DNA of 64,000 nt from Trichomonas vaginalis G3. Lineage: Eukaryota; Parabasalia; Trichomonadida; Trichomonadidae. Position 1 is the stretch's first letter; each line of letters begins with the position of its first letter. The notes below the pieces were generated by a model, which saw nothing but the letters and a program-made list of their open reading frames with translations, made no database searches and was not told the origin of the DNA. Shown in pieces: positions 34,759-46,606 of this stretch. The position numbers and the translations under genes are program-made. The stretch spans positions 16,026,082-16,090,081 of the forward strand of contig NC_067207.1 in NCBI RefSeq assembly GCF_026262505.1, in the 5' to 3' direction.

Positions 34759-36381
34759 TATGGATAAAACCAAATTCCTTCCCTTACCATAAACTTCAAG
34801 ACTCCTTTCATCACACAAACAAATGCACGAGCCACTCCTAAAAAAATTCAGGTTTTAGAAATTTATTATCAATTATAGACATTATTTCATTACCACAGTT
34901 CACTAATCGATAATTGAAGTGTTGCAAAACATATTATACTTTCTACTATTAGATTTATGAATAAAAAATTTATACCCTACTTTTCCAACATTTAGAAAAC
35001 ATGCATGACCCCCTACCCAGGGTCCAAAAATTGGTATTTTCTGCGCTCAGGCAACATGAGTTTTTGGGCCGCCAAATGAATAGCTCAAGTAGTTTCCTCA
35101 TATAGAGACATGCTTATGCTTAGAGTTTGAAGGGAATCTAAAGTGATTTTTTTCTGCATTTCGAAATCTAATGCAATCTTAAAATCATGATTAAACTGCG
35201 AATCTGGGCGCAATTTTTTAATATGTTAATATATGAAGGTACTCCTACTACTGCGAATGCTTCAAATGAAAATTCAAGAAATCAGATTAATTTGATCACA
35301 TTAGTATAGTAGTGGTCAATCCAAAAACTCATATGTTGATATATAACCTATAGAGATGATAATTATCGACTCTTCATTGAAATGCATAAGATTTAATAAT
35401 CTCATAAATATTCTTTTTAATTTTCAGTATTTCGTGTGCATTTAGATTGCATATACCTGTATATGATATTTCTAGAATGTTTTGGTTAGATATTAAGTTT
35501 TTTAGATTAATATTTTAACATTTTGATAAAACAAGCAATTGTTCCATTTTGGAATCGCGATTGAACTCTAGTTTGACTAATATGATGTTGTATGATCAAA
35601 TGAATTCTAACTTCATGAGATAAAATTTGAAATTTGAAAATGCGATATCTGACTCAAATATTTATCTGAGCACATTTAACATTCAATTATAAACTAAAGT
35701 AATATACAGAAGATTCGATTTGGCTTATATTTTAAATATTCAACAAATAATCTTATAAAATTGTGCTATTCACGTTTCTCAAAGATGGATTAAGCATTTA
35801 CAACTTGTGCATTGATGGAATTAGATATGGATTCTAATGTTAATCGATATTTTGTAAATTGATATATATTTTATCATGGTTTGACATTTGATCGTGTTGA
35901 AACCGGAATTGCAATATGCATCATCTATATATATAATTGTCAAAATATGAGCTATAGATTTTTAAATTATGCTCCTGATTATGAGTGACTTATATGATTA
36001 TATTGAATTGAGTAGTAAGAATCATAAATATTAGAATATTACGATAATGTATTATAACCTTATAGAAGCTTAAGGCTAAAAATGATGATGAAAATGTAGC
36101 TCAAATTTAAGTCTAAAAATTTGAAAAAATTAAGTGCTTATGATAGTATGACGATATTGGTGTTTGAATGTAAGAAATTAGAGATGTATTAGAAGCATTA
36201 TGAGAAAATAATAAGATATAAAAACAACTTTTATGAAATAATTTAAGTTATAAGAGGTGTTAACATTGGTAATGTGTGTATAAGATAGTAGAATTGTATT
36301 GGATCTTTGATTAGTATTTTATAACAATTTATTAATGTAGATGTGATTAGAATGTTGGATTTCAAAGGAGAAAGCGGATTG
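34759..36381. other. AT-rich intergenic DNA of unit 2, no gene seen
   Basis: Matches 6113-7735 with only a few substitutions (for example GAGATGATAATTATC here against GAGACGATAATTATC). Nothing else to report. Confidence 0.6.
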
Positions 36382-37051
36382 TGCACTCTTGTTGTCTGCA
36401 TGTGTCATTCCGGGAGACATTGCCTGTGCATGTCTCCCAGAATGGCATACTGTTCCGCATTCATAACTTGAATGCGGAACTTTGACGACAAGAGTGCATT
36501 GCACTCTTGTTGGTCTGCATGTGTCATTCCGGGAGACATTGCCTGTGCATGTCTCCCAGAATGGCATACTGTTCCGCATTCATAACTTGAATGCGAACTT
36601 TGACCGACAAGAGTGCATTATGCACTCTTGTTGGTCTGCATGTGTCATTCCGGGAGACATTGCCTGTGCATGTCCCCAGAATGGCATACTGTTCCGCATT
36701 CATAACTTGAATGCGGAACTGACGACAACATTATGACTCGTCTGCATGCTGCAGACATTGCCTGGTCTGCATGTGTCATTCCGGGAGACATTGCCTGTGC
36801 ATGTCTCCCAGAATCAACTTTATTGCAATCAGAATTGATTGCAAAACTTTGACCGACAAGAGTGCATTGTGCACTCTTGTTGGTCTGCATGTGTCATTCC
36901 GGGAGACATTGCCTGTGCATGTCTCCCAGAATCAAACAATTTATTGCAATCAGAATACGATTGGAAAACTTTGACCGACAAGAGTGCATTGTGCACTCTT
37001 GTTGGTCTGCATGTGTCATTCCGGGAGACATTCAAACTCTCTTTTGACCGA
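36382..37051. repeat. 122-bp cruciform array, unit 2 copy, irregular
   Basis: The same array as 7736-8405 but with many single-base losses and a scrambled stretch at about 36720-36770 (GACGACAACATTATGACTCG). The density of changes here is far above that of the neighbouring DNA, which suggests poor consensus or repeat-mediated damage. Confidence 0.8.
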
Positions 37052-37627
37052 GGTTATAAGAATCCTCAAATCTGATCCTAATATTACATTAACTTATCCT
37101 TTCTCTCCTTCTTTCTCTGCTCAAATAATCGAAGACTGTCACAATTTGATCAGAAAATTAGAGAATTCTGTAAAATCAATTAATACTGTTTTGAATGAAT
37201 GCAAAGGAAATGGATACTCAGTGATGATTTACAAGAAGCGGTTCACTATTTAGTGAATCATCTTGTTGAAATCGAAAGAAGGAAGTCTATAGAAAAGCAT
37301 GTCAATGAAATAGGAGAATTGCGAAAGATTCATTCGCAGGAAGTTTCAATTTTAACCCAAAATAAAGAGAAGACCATGGAACAAGTAAAGAAATGCAGAG
37401 AACAAATCATTGCTTTGGAAAAGCAATTCCAAGCAAAGGAAGATAATTATATTAATGACTTGGAAAACCTCAAAACTGAACAGTATTCTTTGTCTGATAA
37501 ACTTAGAAAGCAACAACGAATCAAAGATGAGTTAATCACTTTTGTTTCAGGGAAACCAGCAGACATTGAATTCTTGAGTGTTAATTTAAGTGATATTGAA
37601 AAGAAATCTATTAATCTCAAAATTTAA
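37011..37627 (+). pseudogene. Host coiled-coil gene, unit 2 copy, one-base frameshift
   Basis: Second copy of the gene at 8365. A G is lost near 37220 (GATACTCAGTGATG against GATACTCAGGTGATG), so the frame splits into 36984-37253 and 37199-37627. The downstream coiled coil is identical. A consensus error is as likely as a real mutation. Confidence 0.55.
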
Positions 37628-37701
37628 ATAAATTGTTTGTATTTTTATTATAATTTTACCTGTTTTATATTCAACCAAAATAATTGTGTATATAAGAGTA
37701 A

Positions 37702-37706
37702 TAATG
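37702..37706. repeat. Target-site duplication TAATG, left of Maverick B
   Basis: Same five bases as at 9057; matched by 61195-61199. Confidence 0.5.
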
Positions 37707-37778
37707 AAAAAAAAAAAAAAAAAGGTAGTGGGGCTTCCAGGCGCGTTGCGCCCTCTAGCCCTGAAGATGTTTAGTATA
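37707..37778 (+). repeat. Left terminal inverted repeat, Maverick B
   Basis: A 17-base A-run and the same 56-bp repeat as copy A, hairpin at 37740-37752 (GGCGC-GTT-GCGCC). Confidence 0.9.
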
Positions 37779-37923
37779 AATGAAGTTTTTATTCGGAAAA
37801 TTGTTAGTCTTCTGGGTCGAAAACATTATATAATGTGTCGCTTTTCACAAATTATATATGTTTTCATGTTTTGTCACTTTTCTGTCACTTTTCAGGTAAA
37901 AACATTTTTATTATTATATATAA

Positions 37924-38718
37924 ATGAATTTTACAAAACCACCGTTACCGTTCTTTGGAAATAAGAGTAAATGTAAAGATATTATATTGAGAGAACTTAA
38001 GAAACTACCGAATGGTCTAACATTTGTAGATTTGTTCGGTGGAAGTTTCTATATATCCCATTTGTGCCATACAATATTCCCAGACTCAAAGATTATATGC
38101 AATGACTTCGACAACTATATGGACCGTCTCAAACATATTCCAGACACAAACAATATATTGAAAGAGTTAAAAGAAAAGATTCAGATAGGTAAGATGGAAC
38201 GTATACCATTAGATAACAAAAATATTGTGAGAGAGGTTTTGAAAAAAGCAGAATATATAGACTGGGATAGTATATCTGCTAGACTATTATATAGTGGTGC
38301 TATAAGAGTTCATGACATTGAAACACTTATGTCAAAAGTTTTATATCTTAACTATACAAATGTTTTCAAAGAGGACATAGAAAAATATATTGAGGGTATA
38401 GAGTTTGTGAGATGTTATTGGACAGAGTTGTATGAAAAATATAAAGACAAGGAAAATGTTTTCTTTATAGTGGACCCGCCGTTCTTTAACACATGGGATT
38501 TTCAATACCAAGTAGACTGGACTTTGAGAGACTCTTTAGAAACTTTAGACGTTTTACATAACCATCCATGCTTTTACTTTACATCCGATAAAAGTGGTTT
38601 GGAAACCGTTATGAGATGGTTAGAGGACATACATGACTATGAGTTTAGATATGACAAGATAGAATATGAGAGAGGTCCTATAAACGGAGAAAGTGTCATA
38701 ACAAAAAAATTTTATTAG
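37924..38718 (+). CDS. DNA adenine-N6 methyltransferase, copy B
   Basis: Identical in product to the gene at 9278, including FVDLFGGSFYISH and VDPPFF. Looks whole. Confidence 0.85.
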   Translation: MNFTKPPLPFFGNKSKCKDIILRELKKLPNGLTFVDLFGGSFYISHLCHTIFPDSKIICNDFDNYMDRLKHIPDTNNILKELKEKIQIGKMERIPLDNKNIVREVLKKAEYIDWDSISARLLYSGAIRVHDIETLMSKVLYLNYTNVFKEDIEKYIEGIEFVRCYWTELYEKYKDKENVFFIVDPPFFNTWDFQYQVDWTLRDSLETLDVLHNHPCFYFTSDKSGLETVMRWLEDIHDYEFRYDKIEYERGPINGESVITKKFY

Positions 38719-38723
38719 TAAAA

Positions 38724-38848
38724 ATGTGGTTTGAAATAGGACTACTTGTTAGGTTTTTTCCAGTCATTTATTTCTTTGACGTGGCAGAAAGATATAGAGA
38801 ATATGAAGATGAACAATGCCTGCAAATGTTCAGTATATGTACTCGTAA
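38724..38848 (+). pseudogene. Small membrane protein gene, copy B, looks broken
   Basis: Counterpart of 10080-10211. The start MWFEIGLLV is recognisable. A few breaks. Confidence 0.4.
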
Positions 38849-38871
38849 GAGATATTTTTATCTAATATTAA

Positions 38872-39233
38872 ATGGACGCACAGAACTTAGCGAATGCACA
38901 GCAACCTGGACAACCAAACCCAGAGATATTCCAAATGAAGTTAGAAACAAACTGCAATGGCAAACTATGGTCAAGTGCCAACAGATGTACAAATGCAAAC
39001 TGCCATGTCAAATGACGCTGCGTTAGGTTTGCCACCATGGTTATGCAAAATGAGATGGAAAGAGTTTTTATACAAACCCTGAAGTGGGATATAAACAACT
39101 TTATGCAGATGACGCGAACACAGGAGTTGACCCAGAATATGTTTTCTACCAGAGGAGAAACAGAATGTATGAGCTCCAGTTAAAGAATGCTATGGAACTC
39201 AACAGGAAACGTAAGAGACTAGGCGGACATTAG
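38872..39233 (+). pseudogene. 120-residue unknown gene, copy B, looks broken
   Basis: Counterpart of 10235-10597, with the same basic 3' end. A few breaks. Confidence 0.45.
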
Positions 39234-39250
39234 ATTTTTACATATAGTAA

Positions 39251-39493
39251 ATGGGTTTCTTCAGTAAGATAGGAAACTTCTTCAGAAGAGTTGGAAGAGG
39301 TATATGGAATGGAATAAAAACCGTAGGAAGAGGAATTTGGAACGGTGTCAAAAATATTGGTAAAAGAGTAGGTCAGTTTGTTGGTATTATACCTAAAGAC
39401 CCTGAACCAGAAGAGCAAGCTCCTGTTATACAACAGCCTGAACCTGCACCACAGTCTAGTTGGCAACCAAATCCAACACCTCAACCGTATTAA
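39251..39493 (+). CDS. pVI-like amphipathic small protein, copy B
   Basis: Identical to the 80-residue product at 10615. Looks whole. Confidence 0.55.
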   Translation: MGFFSKIGNFFRRVGRGIWNGIKTVGRGIWNGVKNIGKRVGQFVGIIPKDPEPEEQAPVIQQPEPAPQSSWQPNPTPQPY

Positions 39494-39497
39494 AAAA

Positions 39498-40346
39498 TTA
39501 TATTTTTACCGTTCGATAGTAGTTGTATATGAAACTAAGTTCTAAGTAAAACGCATGGTATAATGGAATTATTCTTTTTCTTCCATCTGTAGTAAACCAT
39601 ACTTGAAAGTCTGAAATACTTCCACTCGGCGGTTCATATAACTTTGTAGGTTTTTCGTAAAAGTCATTTGCCAAGCATAAGAAAGAGTTTTGGGCGCCAG
39701 AAAATGAAGCATGAACAATAATAGCATCTTGGTCGAAAACATTTTCATATGTTCCATTAGGGTTTTCGACTTCATAAAAGTCTGGGTGTACTGGATATGC
39801 TGCAGGCTGATTTAACATCCTCATAAATCTATACCATGCCAAGTTGTTATATTTTGTAGAAATATAAACGTTTTCTCCAAGGTCTTCTATTTTATTGATT
39901 TTAACAGTTGCATTTTTCCTGTCATAAATAATATCGAGATGGTACTCTCCCTCGTCAATGTTATACTGGTTTGCATATTCGATATAGATATCGTTTATTT
40001 TTTCTTGAAAAGCTTGAAGAGTTGTTTCTAAGTTTACAAGCAAACTAACTTGTAAAAGTTTTCCCTGTTCAAATTTCTCATACATACGTTTTTCTTTGTT
40101 ATAGTATCGAACTTCAAAACCGACCGTAAATGGGAAACCATGTATGGCTTCTGAAATGAACTTCATTCTACGAAAGCCAATAGCTTTTGTGACAGATGGG
40201 TCTCTTAGCCATCTTAATGGGTAGTCAAAACGATAGCCTTCATGCTTTACGGTCTCTGTCTCAAACTTTTGACCGACATTAGTAAAAAGTTCATCTAATG
40301 GTTTAGTTGTAGCAACTCTTGAATTTTCTTTTTCTATTGAAAGCAT
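39498..40346 (-). CDS. Unknown 282-residue protein, copy B
   Basis: Identical to the product at 10862. Looks whole. Confidence 0.45.
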   Translation of the reverse strand: MLSIEKENSRVATTKPLDELFTNVGQKFETETVKHEGYRFDYPLRWLRDPSVTKAIGFRRMKFISEAIHGFPFTVGFEVRYYNKEKRMYEKFEQGKLLQVSLLVNLETTLQAFQEKINDIYIEYANQYNIDEGEYHLDIIYDRKNATVKINKIEDLGENVYISTKYNNLAWYRFMRMLNQPAAYPVHPDFYEVENPNGTYENVFDQDAIIVHASFSGAQNSFLCLANDFYEKPTKLYEPPSGSISDFQVWFTTDGRKRIIPLYHAFYLELSFIYNYYRTVKI

Positions 40347-40364
40347 ATTTTATCTAGAATAAAA
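40347..40364. promoter_or_regulatory. 18-base bidirectional spacer, copy B
   Basis: ATTTTATCTAGAATAAAA, same as 11711-11728. Confidence 0.6.
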
Positions 40365-41774
40365 ATGTCGAAAGATATTGCTTCCATGAGAGAAATACAA
40401 CACAACCGACAACTCATTATGCAAGCTCTAAATAAGAACACAACAAACTTTTCAAACTACTCTAAGATATCTGAGTCATTGAAAGAAGGAAACTTAAAAC
40501 TGACATTAAACCCAATGACAGATGAGTTTCTGTTTCAAGACAAGAAGAACAATACTGTCTGTATAAATCCAACAAAAGGAACTTTAAACGAGAAACCTAT
40601 AAATGAACTTCTTTTGAAAACAGATGTTGACAACAAAGCTGACAAAGAATATGTAGACGATGCAATAGCAAAAGAAGAAGAAAGAGCTAACAATGCTTAT
40701 GCAACAAAAGAACATACTCATCCTGAACTAGCAGACAAAACATATGTTGACAATAAAATGTCAAGTGAAGTGACAAGAGCTGAAAACGAATATTCTAAAA
40801 AGACTCATACACATTCTATATCTGAAATAACAGACTTAAACGTTAGCCTTGAAAAGAAAGCGGATAAGGAATATGTGGCTAGTAAGTTAGAGAAGAAAGC
40901 AGATAAGGAATATGTGGATGAAAAAGATAACGAAATGAAAGAAAGGGTTGACTGGTACCATGAATGGACATCGAAGACTTTTAAAGTTAAAGCCGATACA
41001 GGATGGGTTTCAGGATGTTTAGACCTTAAAGCAGATAAAACTTATGTTAACGATGAGTTAGAGAAGAAAGCAGACAAGAACCATACACATACAAGTTTTA
41101 CAACTGTTGCTATAGAAAGTATTGAAGGAACGGTTGAAGAAACTGGTGGGGATGCAATATATTGTAAACCTCCTAACTTTCCACAAGGTTTAACATCGGA
41201 TGACGACATAACGACGATGAGAAACATTAGATGTAAAGATGTTTATGTCATGAAGGATGAACATAATATTAAATTCACTGCTCAAGATTTATATGACAAG
41301 AAAGCAGACAAAACAGAGCTTCAAACATTAAAGACAGAAATACTTCAAACATTATATCCTATAGGCTCTATTTATACGTCAATGAACTCAACAAATCCAG
41401 AAACAGTTCTGGGTTTTGGAACTTGGACTCAAATAGTCGACAGGTTTTTGTATTGTGCAAACTCTTCAAAGGAAACAGGTGGAAGTAAAACGATTTCAGG
41501 TGAAAATTTACCTGCACATAGTCACTACATAGATTTAAGTACATCTCAAGCAGGTTGGCATAAGCATAAATTTTGGGATTGGTCAGCAATGACAAAAGGT
41601 AAAGGATATGATGTTAAAGACAACGTTCAGTTTGCTATAAATTGTTTCTGGGGTAACACTCAGGGAGATGGAAACCATACACATCGCGTTTCAGGATATA
41701 CGCAAACAACGGGACAAAGTAAAGACTACATGCCACCTTACATGACAGTTTACGCATGGTATAGAAATGCTTAG
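40365..41774 (+). CDS. Fibre protein with tail-collar domain, copy B
   Basis: Identical 469-residue product to 11729. Looks whole. Confidence 0.85.
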   Translation: MSKDIASMREIQHNRQLIMQALNKNTTNFSNYSKISESLKEGNLKLTLNPMTDEFLFQDKKNNTVCINPTKGTLNEKPINELLLKTDVDNKADKEYVDDAIAKEEERANNAYATKEHTHPELADKTYVDNKMSSEVTRAENEYSKKTHTHSISEITDLNVSLEKKADKEYVASKLEKKADKEYVDEKDNEMKERVDWYHEWTSKTFKVKADTGWVSGCLDLKADKTYVNDELEKKADKNHTHTSFTTVAIESIEGTVEETGGDAIYCKPPNFPQGLTSDDDITTMRNIRCKDVYVMKDEHNIKFTAQDLYDKKADKTELQTLKTEILQTLYPIGSIYTSMNSTNPETVLGFGTWTQIVDRFLYCANSSKETGGSKTISGENLPAHSHYIDLSTSQAGWHKHKFWDWSAMTKGKGYDVKDNVQFAINCFWGNTQGDGNHTHRVSGYTQTTGQSKDYMPPYMTVYAWYRNA

Positions 41775-42730
41775 TCGTCATTTTCAACTTCTTTAGCATA
41801 TTCGTCAGGAGTTGTCTTATATTTGTTAGGAACTGTCTTTGAAAGTATACCACCTTGAACTTTGACAAGTTTGAAACGAGGTCTGACAATAGTAGTTTTA
41901 TCTTCTGCTTGCAGTGTGTACATTTTGCCATGTTTGCCTAAAACTTCATAATATTCTCTTGTATACTTTCTTCTATTTTTACGAACACGAATGTGAGTAC
42001 CTGTCGGGTTCCCATTGTTGTCATAGTCAATAGTATTTTCATATGGGTCGCGTTTAGGTATTTCTATTTTTACTTTGTCACCTTTCTGAAGTTTGAAGCC
42101 CGGCATTCTTTCTTGTTTGTCTCTTTTGACTAAATTATTAAATATATAGTCTTTCTCTAAGTCAGGGTTGTTTTTCATTTCTTCGGGGGAGTGGTTTCCC
42201 AAACCTTTTTGTTTACGGCTATTGTAAATATTTAAAACTTGTCTCATCTTTGCCATGGAGAAGTGTCTATATTTGTCGTCATATGACATTTCATTTGCTT
42301 CACCACCTTGTGGTTGGTTTAAGTCTCTTAACATTTTTATACAACCGTCAATGACACCAAGAGCAGAATGGTTTTGGTCGACAATGAAATATTGGTTTAC
42401 ATTTTTTGAACGCAGATAGTTTTTTACATCATCTGATTTGAAAGAACTTTCACAGTCAGATGTCAGTTTTGTTGGATGGTATTTGTCAACGAATATTGTC
42501 AAAGCTGCTAAGATATCTAAAATATTTTTGGACTGTAATGGTATGGCTTCACAGTATCTTGTGTTTTGACCGACAAATATTAACCAGTATGGTGGTCCAT
42601 CTGTTCTAACTCTCGGAATGTTTTCCAAGATATCCATAAACCAAGCATTTGGTGTTGAACTAAAGATTTTTATCATGAGTGCTTTCTTTGTCGCTTTAGA
42701 AACATAGGGGTCCTTGTTTGGATTCGTCAT
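41771..42730 (-). CDS. INT: Retroviral-type integrase, copy B
   Basis: 319 residues, looks whole. Core motifs WFMDILENIPRV, LTSDCESSFK and HSALGVIDGCIKMLRD, then an SH3/chromo-like C-terminal domain (about 225-300). It should join element ends to target DNA and create the short duplications seen at the flanks. Tail-to-tail with the fibre gene, sharing TTAG for both stops. Confidence 0.88.
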   Translation of the reverse strand: MTNPNKDPYVSKATKKALMIKIFSSTPNAWFMDILENIPRVRTDGPPYWLIFVGQNTRYCEAIPLQSKNILDILAALTIFVDKYHPTKLTSDCESSFKSDDVKNYLRSKNVNQYFIVDQNHSALGVIDGCIKMLRDLNQPQGGEANEMSYDDKYRHFSMAKMRQVLNIYNSRKQKGLGNHSPEEMKNNPDLEKDYIFNNLVKRDKQERMPGFKLQKGDKVKIEIPKRDPYENTIDYDNNGNPTGTHIRVRKNRRKYTREYYEVLGKHGKMYTLQAEDKTTIVRPRFKLVKVQGGILSKTVPNKYKTTPDEYAKEVENDD

Positions 42731-42747
42731 TTTTTAACCCATAAGAA
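42731..42747. promoter_or_regulatory. 17-base bidirectional spacer, copy B
   Basis: Same as 14095-14111. Confidence 0.55.
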
Positions 42748-43149
42748 ATGGGTTTATTTGGCGCATTAGCAGGAGTTGCATCCAGATTTTTGCCCGCAGT
42801 GGGAACAATAGCCAGAGGTGTATTTGGAGTTGGAAGGAAGATTTTGAGTACATTAGGTATACTTAAAGAGAAAGCACAACCTATTATACAAACTGTACAG
42901 AAAGGTTGGGATGTAGCACGAGATGCAACAAATCTTATTCCAAATCCTGAAACAAGAGGAAAAGTTCAAGGATGGATGGACAATGTAGGAAGACAAGCAG
43001 GAAACTATTATAACAAAGCAAATGACTACTATAACCAAGCAGGACACTATATGGACCAAGGTGAAAGATTCTTTAACAGAGGATATAACCATGCACAACA
43101 ATGGGTAAACAATAACCAACCTCAACCGCCTCAAACGTGGGGAATGTAA
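42748..43149 (+). CDS. Gly-rich hydrophobic-start protein, copy B
   Basis: Identical to the 133-residue product at 14112. Looks whole. Confidence 0.5.
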   Translation: MGLFGALAGVASRFLPAVGTIARGVFGVGRKILSTLGILKEKAQPIIQTVQKGWDVARDATNLIPNPETRGKVQGWMDNVGRQAGNYYNKANDYYNQAGHYMDQGERFFNRGYNHAQQWVNNNQPQPPQTWGM

Positions 43150-43169
43150 AGTTTTTTTACTGAGATGAA

Positions 43170-43322
43170 ATGAACAATACAGCATTGAGACAAATGGGTT
43201 CAAGATGGATTTGTCGACTTCCAGCAGTTACACCACGTGTTTGTCAAGTTCTTCCTATACCTCAGGAAGTTTTAGACCGACTTAAAAAACAACAACAACC
43301 AGTTGAAAACAAACCAAACTAA
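43170..43322 (+). CDS. Small basic protein (50 residues), copy B
   Basis: Identical to 14533-14685 with the same leader. Looks whole. Confidence 0.5.
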   Translation: MNNTALRQMGSRWICRLPAVTPRVCQVLPIPQEVLDRLKKQQQPVENKPN

Positions 43323-43341
43323 AATTTTTTACTGAGATGAA

Positions 43342-43926
43342 ATGACCGAAGAAGTTGAAACGGTAGATTTGACACCACAAACAAAAAGTTCAGAACCATT
43401 GTCAAAACCTGTCAAAGAACTTACAGATGAAGAGAAAAATTCAATAATAGAAAGTGCCAGGTCTGGAAATACAAACCCTAACTACAAAGTCACTTTTCAT
43501 AAAAATGGAACGGCAAGTATCTCAAAAAAGAAACAGACTCTCACAAATAAAATATTGAAGTCTGAAGGAGCTTTCGAAACAACAGATGGAAAAGTTTACT
43601 TCACTGACCAACAGTTCATTATAGAACATCTCATTGACTTAGAGTCGAAATATTCTAAACTTTACAACAAACACAAAAAGTTGAAAGGAAAACAAAAACA
43701 AATGGCATATGATATTTATGAAGATGTTGACGACACAACTGTTCCTGCAAGTGAAGTAAAGTCAGAGGAACCGAAAAGTGACGAAAAACCGATAGAAGAA
43801 GAAAAAACCAAAAACTGAAGATAAACCAAAACCAAAGTTTAGTTTGGAAACTAAACCAAGTCAACCTTCATTAGCTGGTATGGTTGGCGTCAAAGACTTA
43901 TGGCAGCAGGCGGTTATGTAAAGTAA
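43342..43926 (+). pseudogene. Unknown charged protein gene, copy B, looks broken
   Basis: Counterpart of 14705-15289. A couple of breaks. Confidence 0.5.
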
Positions 43927-43956
43927 AGAAAAAAATATTTTTTTATTTTTATAAAA

Positions 43957-46104
43957 ATGCCCCCATATAGAATGGATAGAAATCTGCTAGAATAAAAGCA
44001 GAGTTGCAAAGATATGGTTGGAGAGTTTCGAAGAAGTTTAAATATAGGAAGGGAAGACCCATAAAAGTCTATGACAAATTGTCTGGTCTTCGCTACGAAA
44101 TGGATTTGGAAACAGCACGTGCAAATTATCCAAACAGACTAGAGAGGTTAGAAGAAGAACGTCTTATGGACATGCCTTTCGATGTTAGTGAACCTCAAGT
44201 TGAAGGACACGACGGCTTTGCCAGATTCTACTGGAAACATGACGAACAATTGCATCCTTTGAGAAGGAAAAAAGGTAGTGCAGAGGATGGTCATGCTCCC
44301 ATGGAAAGAACAAGATATGCATATGAGAAGTACCGTGAAGTTAGAAGTCAAATTACATCTGGTCGAACCTTTACAGTAACTTTGACGAAGGAAAGAACAA
44401 AGAAGGCTTCATGGGTGTACTTGCTGCCATACAAGACGGAAATAAGAAAGGATACAATCTCAGATTGACCATAACAGATTTGGATGGTCACATTTACTAT
44501 GCACATGGCAATGTCACAACAGCTGCAATGCTTCTTGACGCTTTCAAGACTACAAAAGAGAACAAATGGTTGACTCCGACTCAGACATTTTGAATGCAAT
44601 TGAAGGAATTGCAAGTGTCAAGTTCGAATGGTACCAACCTAACCCTCAAGCAGTCAGACAACATGCTGGATACTTCCCGTTCATAAATAAGTCTGACATT
44701 GACTTGACAAGGTATGGAATTTACAATTCAATTGAAACAATTGTCAATGAACCTTGCATTCTTACATGTCTCAGGAACTCTGGTCTTGTTACAGAAGAGA
44801 AGATGAAGTATCTTGAGTCATGTGTGAAGACAAGGTACATTCTCGAGGTCAATTGGCAAAAATTGCACCGTTGGCAAATGTCAATATCCGAGTCAACATA
44901 CCTACAGCTAAAGGTTCTTCACATGACGACTATGTTGTTGAGTTCAATTTACCATGGTTGAAGATTGTAATTGTCCACAACCACTTCATGTTGAACGAAA
45001 GTCTTACAACCCATTGTTCGGAAAAGGCAAGTGCAACATTGTCAGAGCTGTAAACATTCTTTTCGAGAAAGGTTTGTTGGAACCAATTCCAGATGACAAG
45101 CTGACAGAAACTTTTGTACCAAAAGACGAAACAAACTTTTCACTGTTAGCAAGACCAAAAGTTGTTCCAGACAAAGTTTCTAGTACAAAAGAAGTACACA
45201 ATTCCACAAGGAGTTGGAATTGTTCGGATACCAACCTGAACCAGAAGAACTTCCAATGAGGTTGCAAGAACTTCAAGATGCTAAAGCAAACTTCCATTGA
45301 GACATCCAATTGACGTCAAATTGTATTGGAGAGCATCTGAGTTAGGTCAGAAGGTTTTATATGAAACAGGTTGCTTCGACGATGTTTATGAGATAACAGG
45401 AGAAGTTTCTCAGAAATAAGAGACTCACTTGAATTTCCACAAACTGGACCAATTGGTTGCGACAAGTTCGACTCAGATGAAAAGATATACTATGTCGACC
45501 TTAACGCTGCATACATGAGGTTTGTCCAATATATTCCGACTGGAATTCCAAACGAAGTGGTGAGTTCCCGGGAAGGAACTATACAGTTGGAAAAGTCATA
45601 CAACAACTGTATGATATTAGGAAAGCTTCAAACCCCAAACTTGCAATGACACTCAAATTGCTTATGAATTCGACATGGGGATATTCCATTAAGAAACCTC
45701 AAGAGATGAAGAGTAAACATTATGAGAAGGTCGACAACTTTGTTGAAAGGTTTTCTCCTTTTGTTTTGAAGTACGAATTCACTCAAGGTCAAAGTGGCTT
45801 AGTAACCACATTAAAACCTATTGTCGAACATTGGTCTTACCCTCAGTTCGCAAAAGCAGTCCTTGACAACTACAACAAATTCTTCTCCGAAGTCAAATCC
45901 AAAGTGAAGGTTTACTATGAGAACATTGACGCACTCATGACGAACGAAGAAGGGTACAACAAACTCATTGAAATGGGCATGGTCGGTGAAAAGATGGGTC
46001 AATTCAAATTGGACAAAATTTTCACCGAAGTTCATGTCCTCTCCAAGCGTAAGTACTGGGGCATACTTGAAGACGGCACAGAAATAAAACATTGCATGAA
46101 ATAA
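43957..46104 (+). pseudogene. POLB: Protein-primed DNA polymerase B, copy B, looks broken
   Basis: Counterpart of 15320-17473. The palm motif B (LKLLMNSTWGYS) and motif C (YYENIDALM) regions are recognisable. About eight to ten breaks. Confidence 0.88.
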
Positions 46105-46263
46105 AAAATTTTTATATTCCTTCCTAGCTAATTTCCGTTTAATTTCATGGTCGCCCTCGGAGTCTTTGAATCGGACAGGTCGAGTTACACCATTCTTGGT
46201 CTCAAACTCATATATAACCTGTTTGTCTGTATTTTCGTCGACTATGGCACGAGACACGAACAT
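45811..46263 (-). CDS. Doubtful antisense-overlapping frame, copy B
   Basis: Same as 17180-17632. Confidence 0.3.
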   Translation of the reverse strand: MFVSRAIVDENTDKQVIYEFETKNGVTRPVRFKDSEGDHEIKRKLARKEYKNFLFHAMFYFCAVFKYAPVLTLGEDMNFGENFVQFELTHLFTDHAHFNEFVVPFFVRHECVNVLIVNLHFGFDFGEEFVVVVKDCFCELRVRPMFDNRF

Positions 46264-46293
46264 TGACCAAACGGACAAAAAGTGTCGTTTCGG

Positions 46294-46557
46294 ATGGTCA
46301 AGCAGCCAATCGCATTCGAGCACTTCGAAGAAGCCTTACGTTCCAAGGGAGAGGGTGTCTGGTGCAAGGCAGAGGTCATGAAACTCTACGAGCAGTACAT
46401 CCTCAATGCCTGGGAGGACAAATCGTCCTTAGATTGGCAATTCTACCAACTCCTCTGGGACGACCTCCTACGCAACTGGGATAACGAAAGAGTCCAATTC
46501 AAAGGTCGGGAACTAATTTTGCAAATTACCCTTAATTTAACATACTTATCCAAATAA
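46294..46557 (+). CDS. Unknown 87-residue protein, copy B
   Basis: Identical to 17663-17926, with the same AAAAAGTGTC box. Looks whole. Confidence 0.5.
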   Translation: MVKQPIAFEHFEEALRSKGEGVWCKAEVMKLYEQYILNAWEDKSSLDWQFYQLLWDDLLRNWDNERVQFKGRELILQITLNLTYLSK

Positions 46558-46606
46558 ACACCTAAATTTACTTGGGGTTTCCCCCTAAAATAAAATTTTT
46601 TTACTC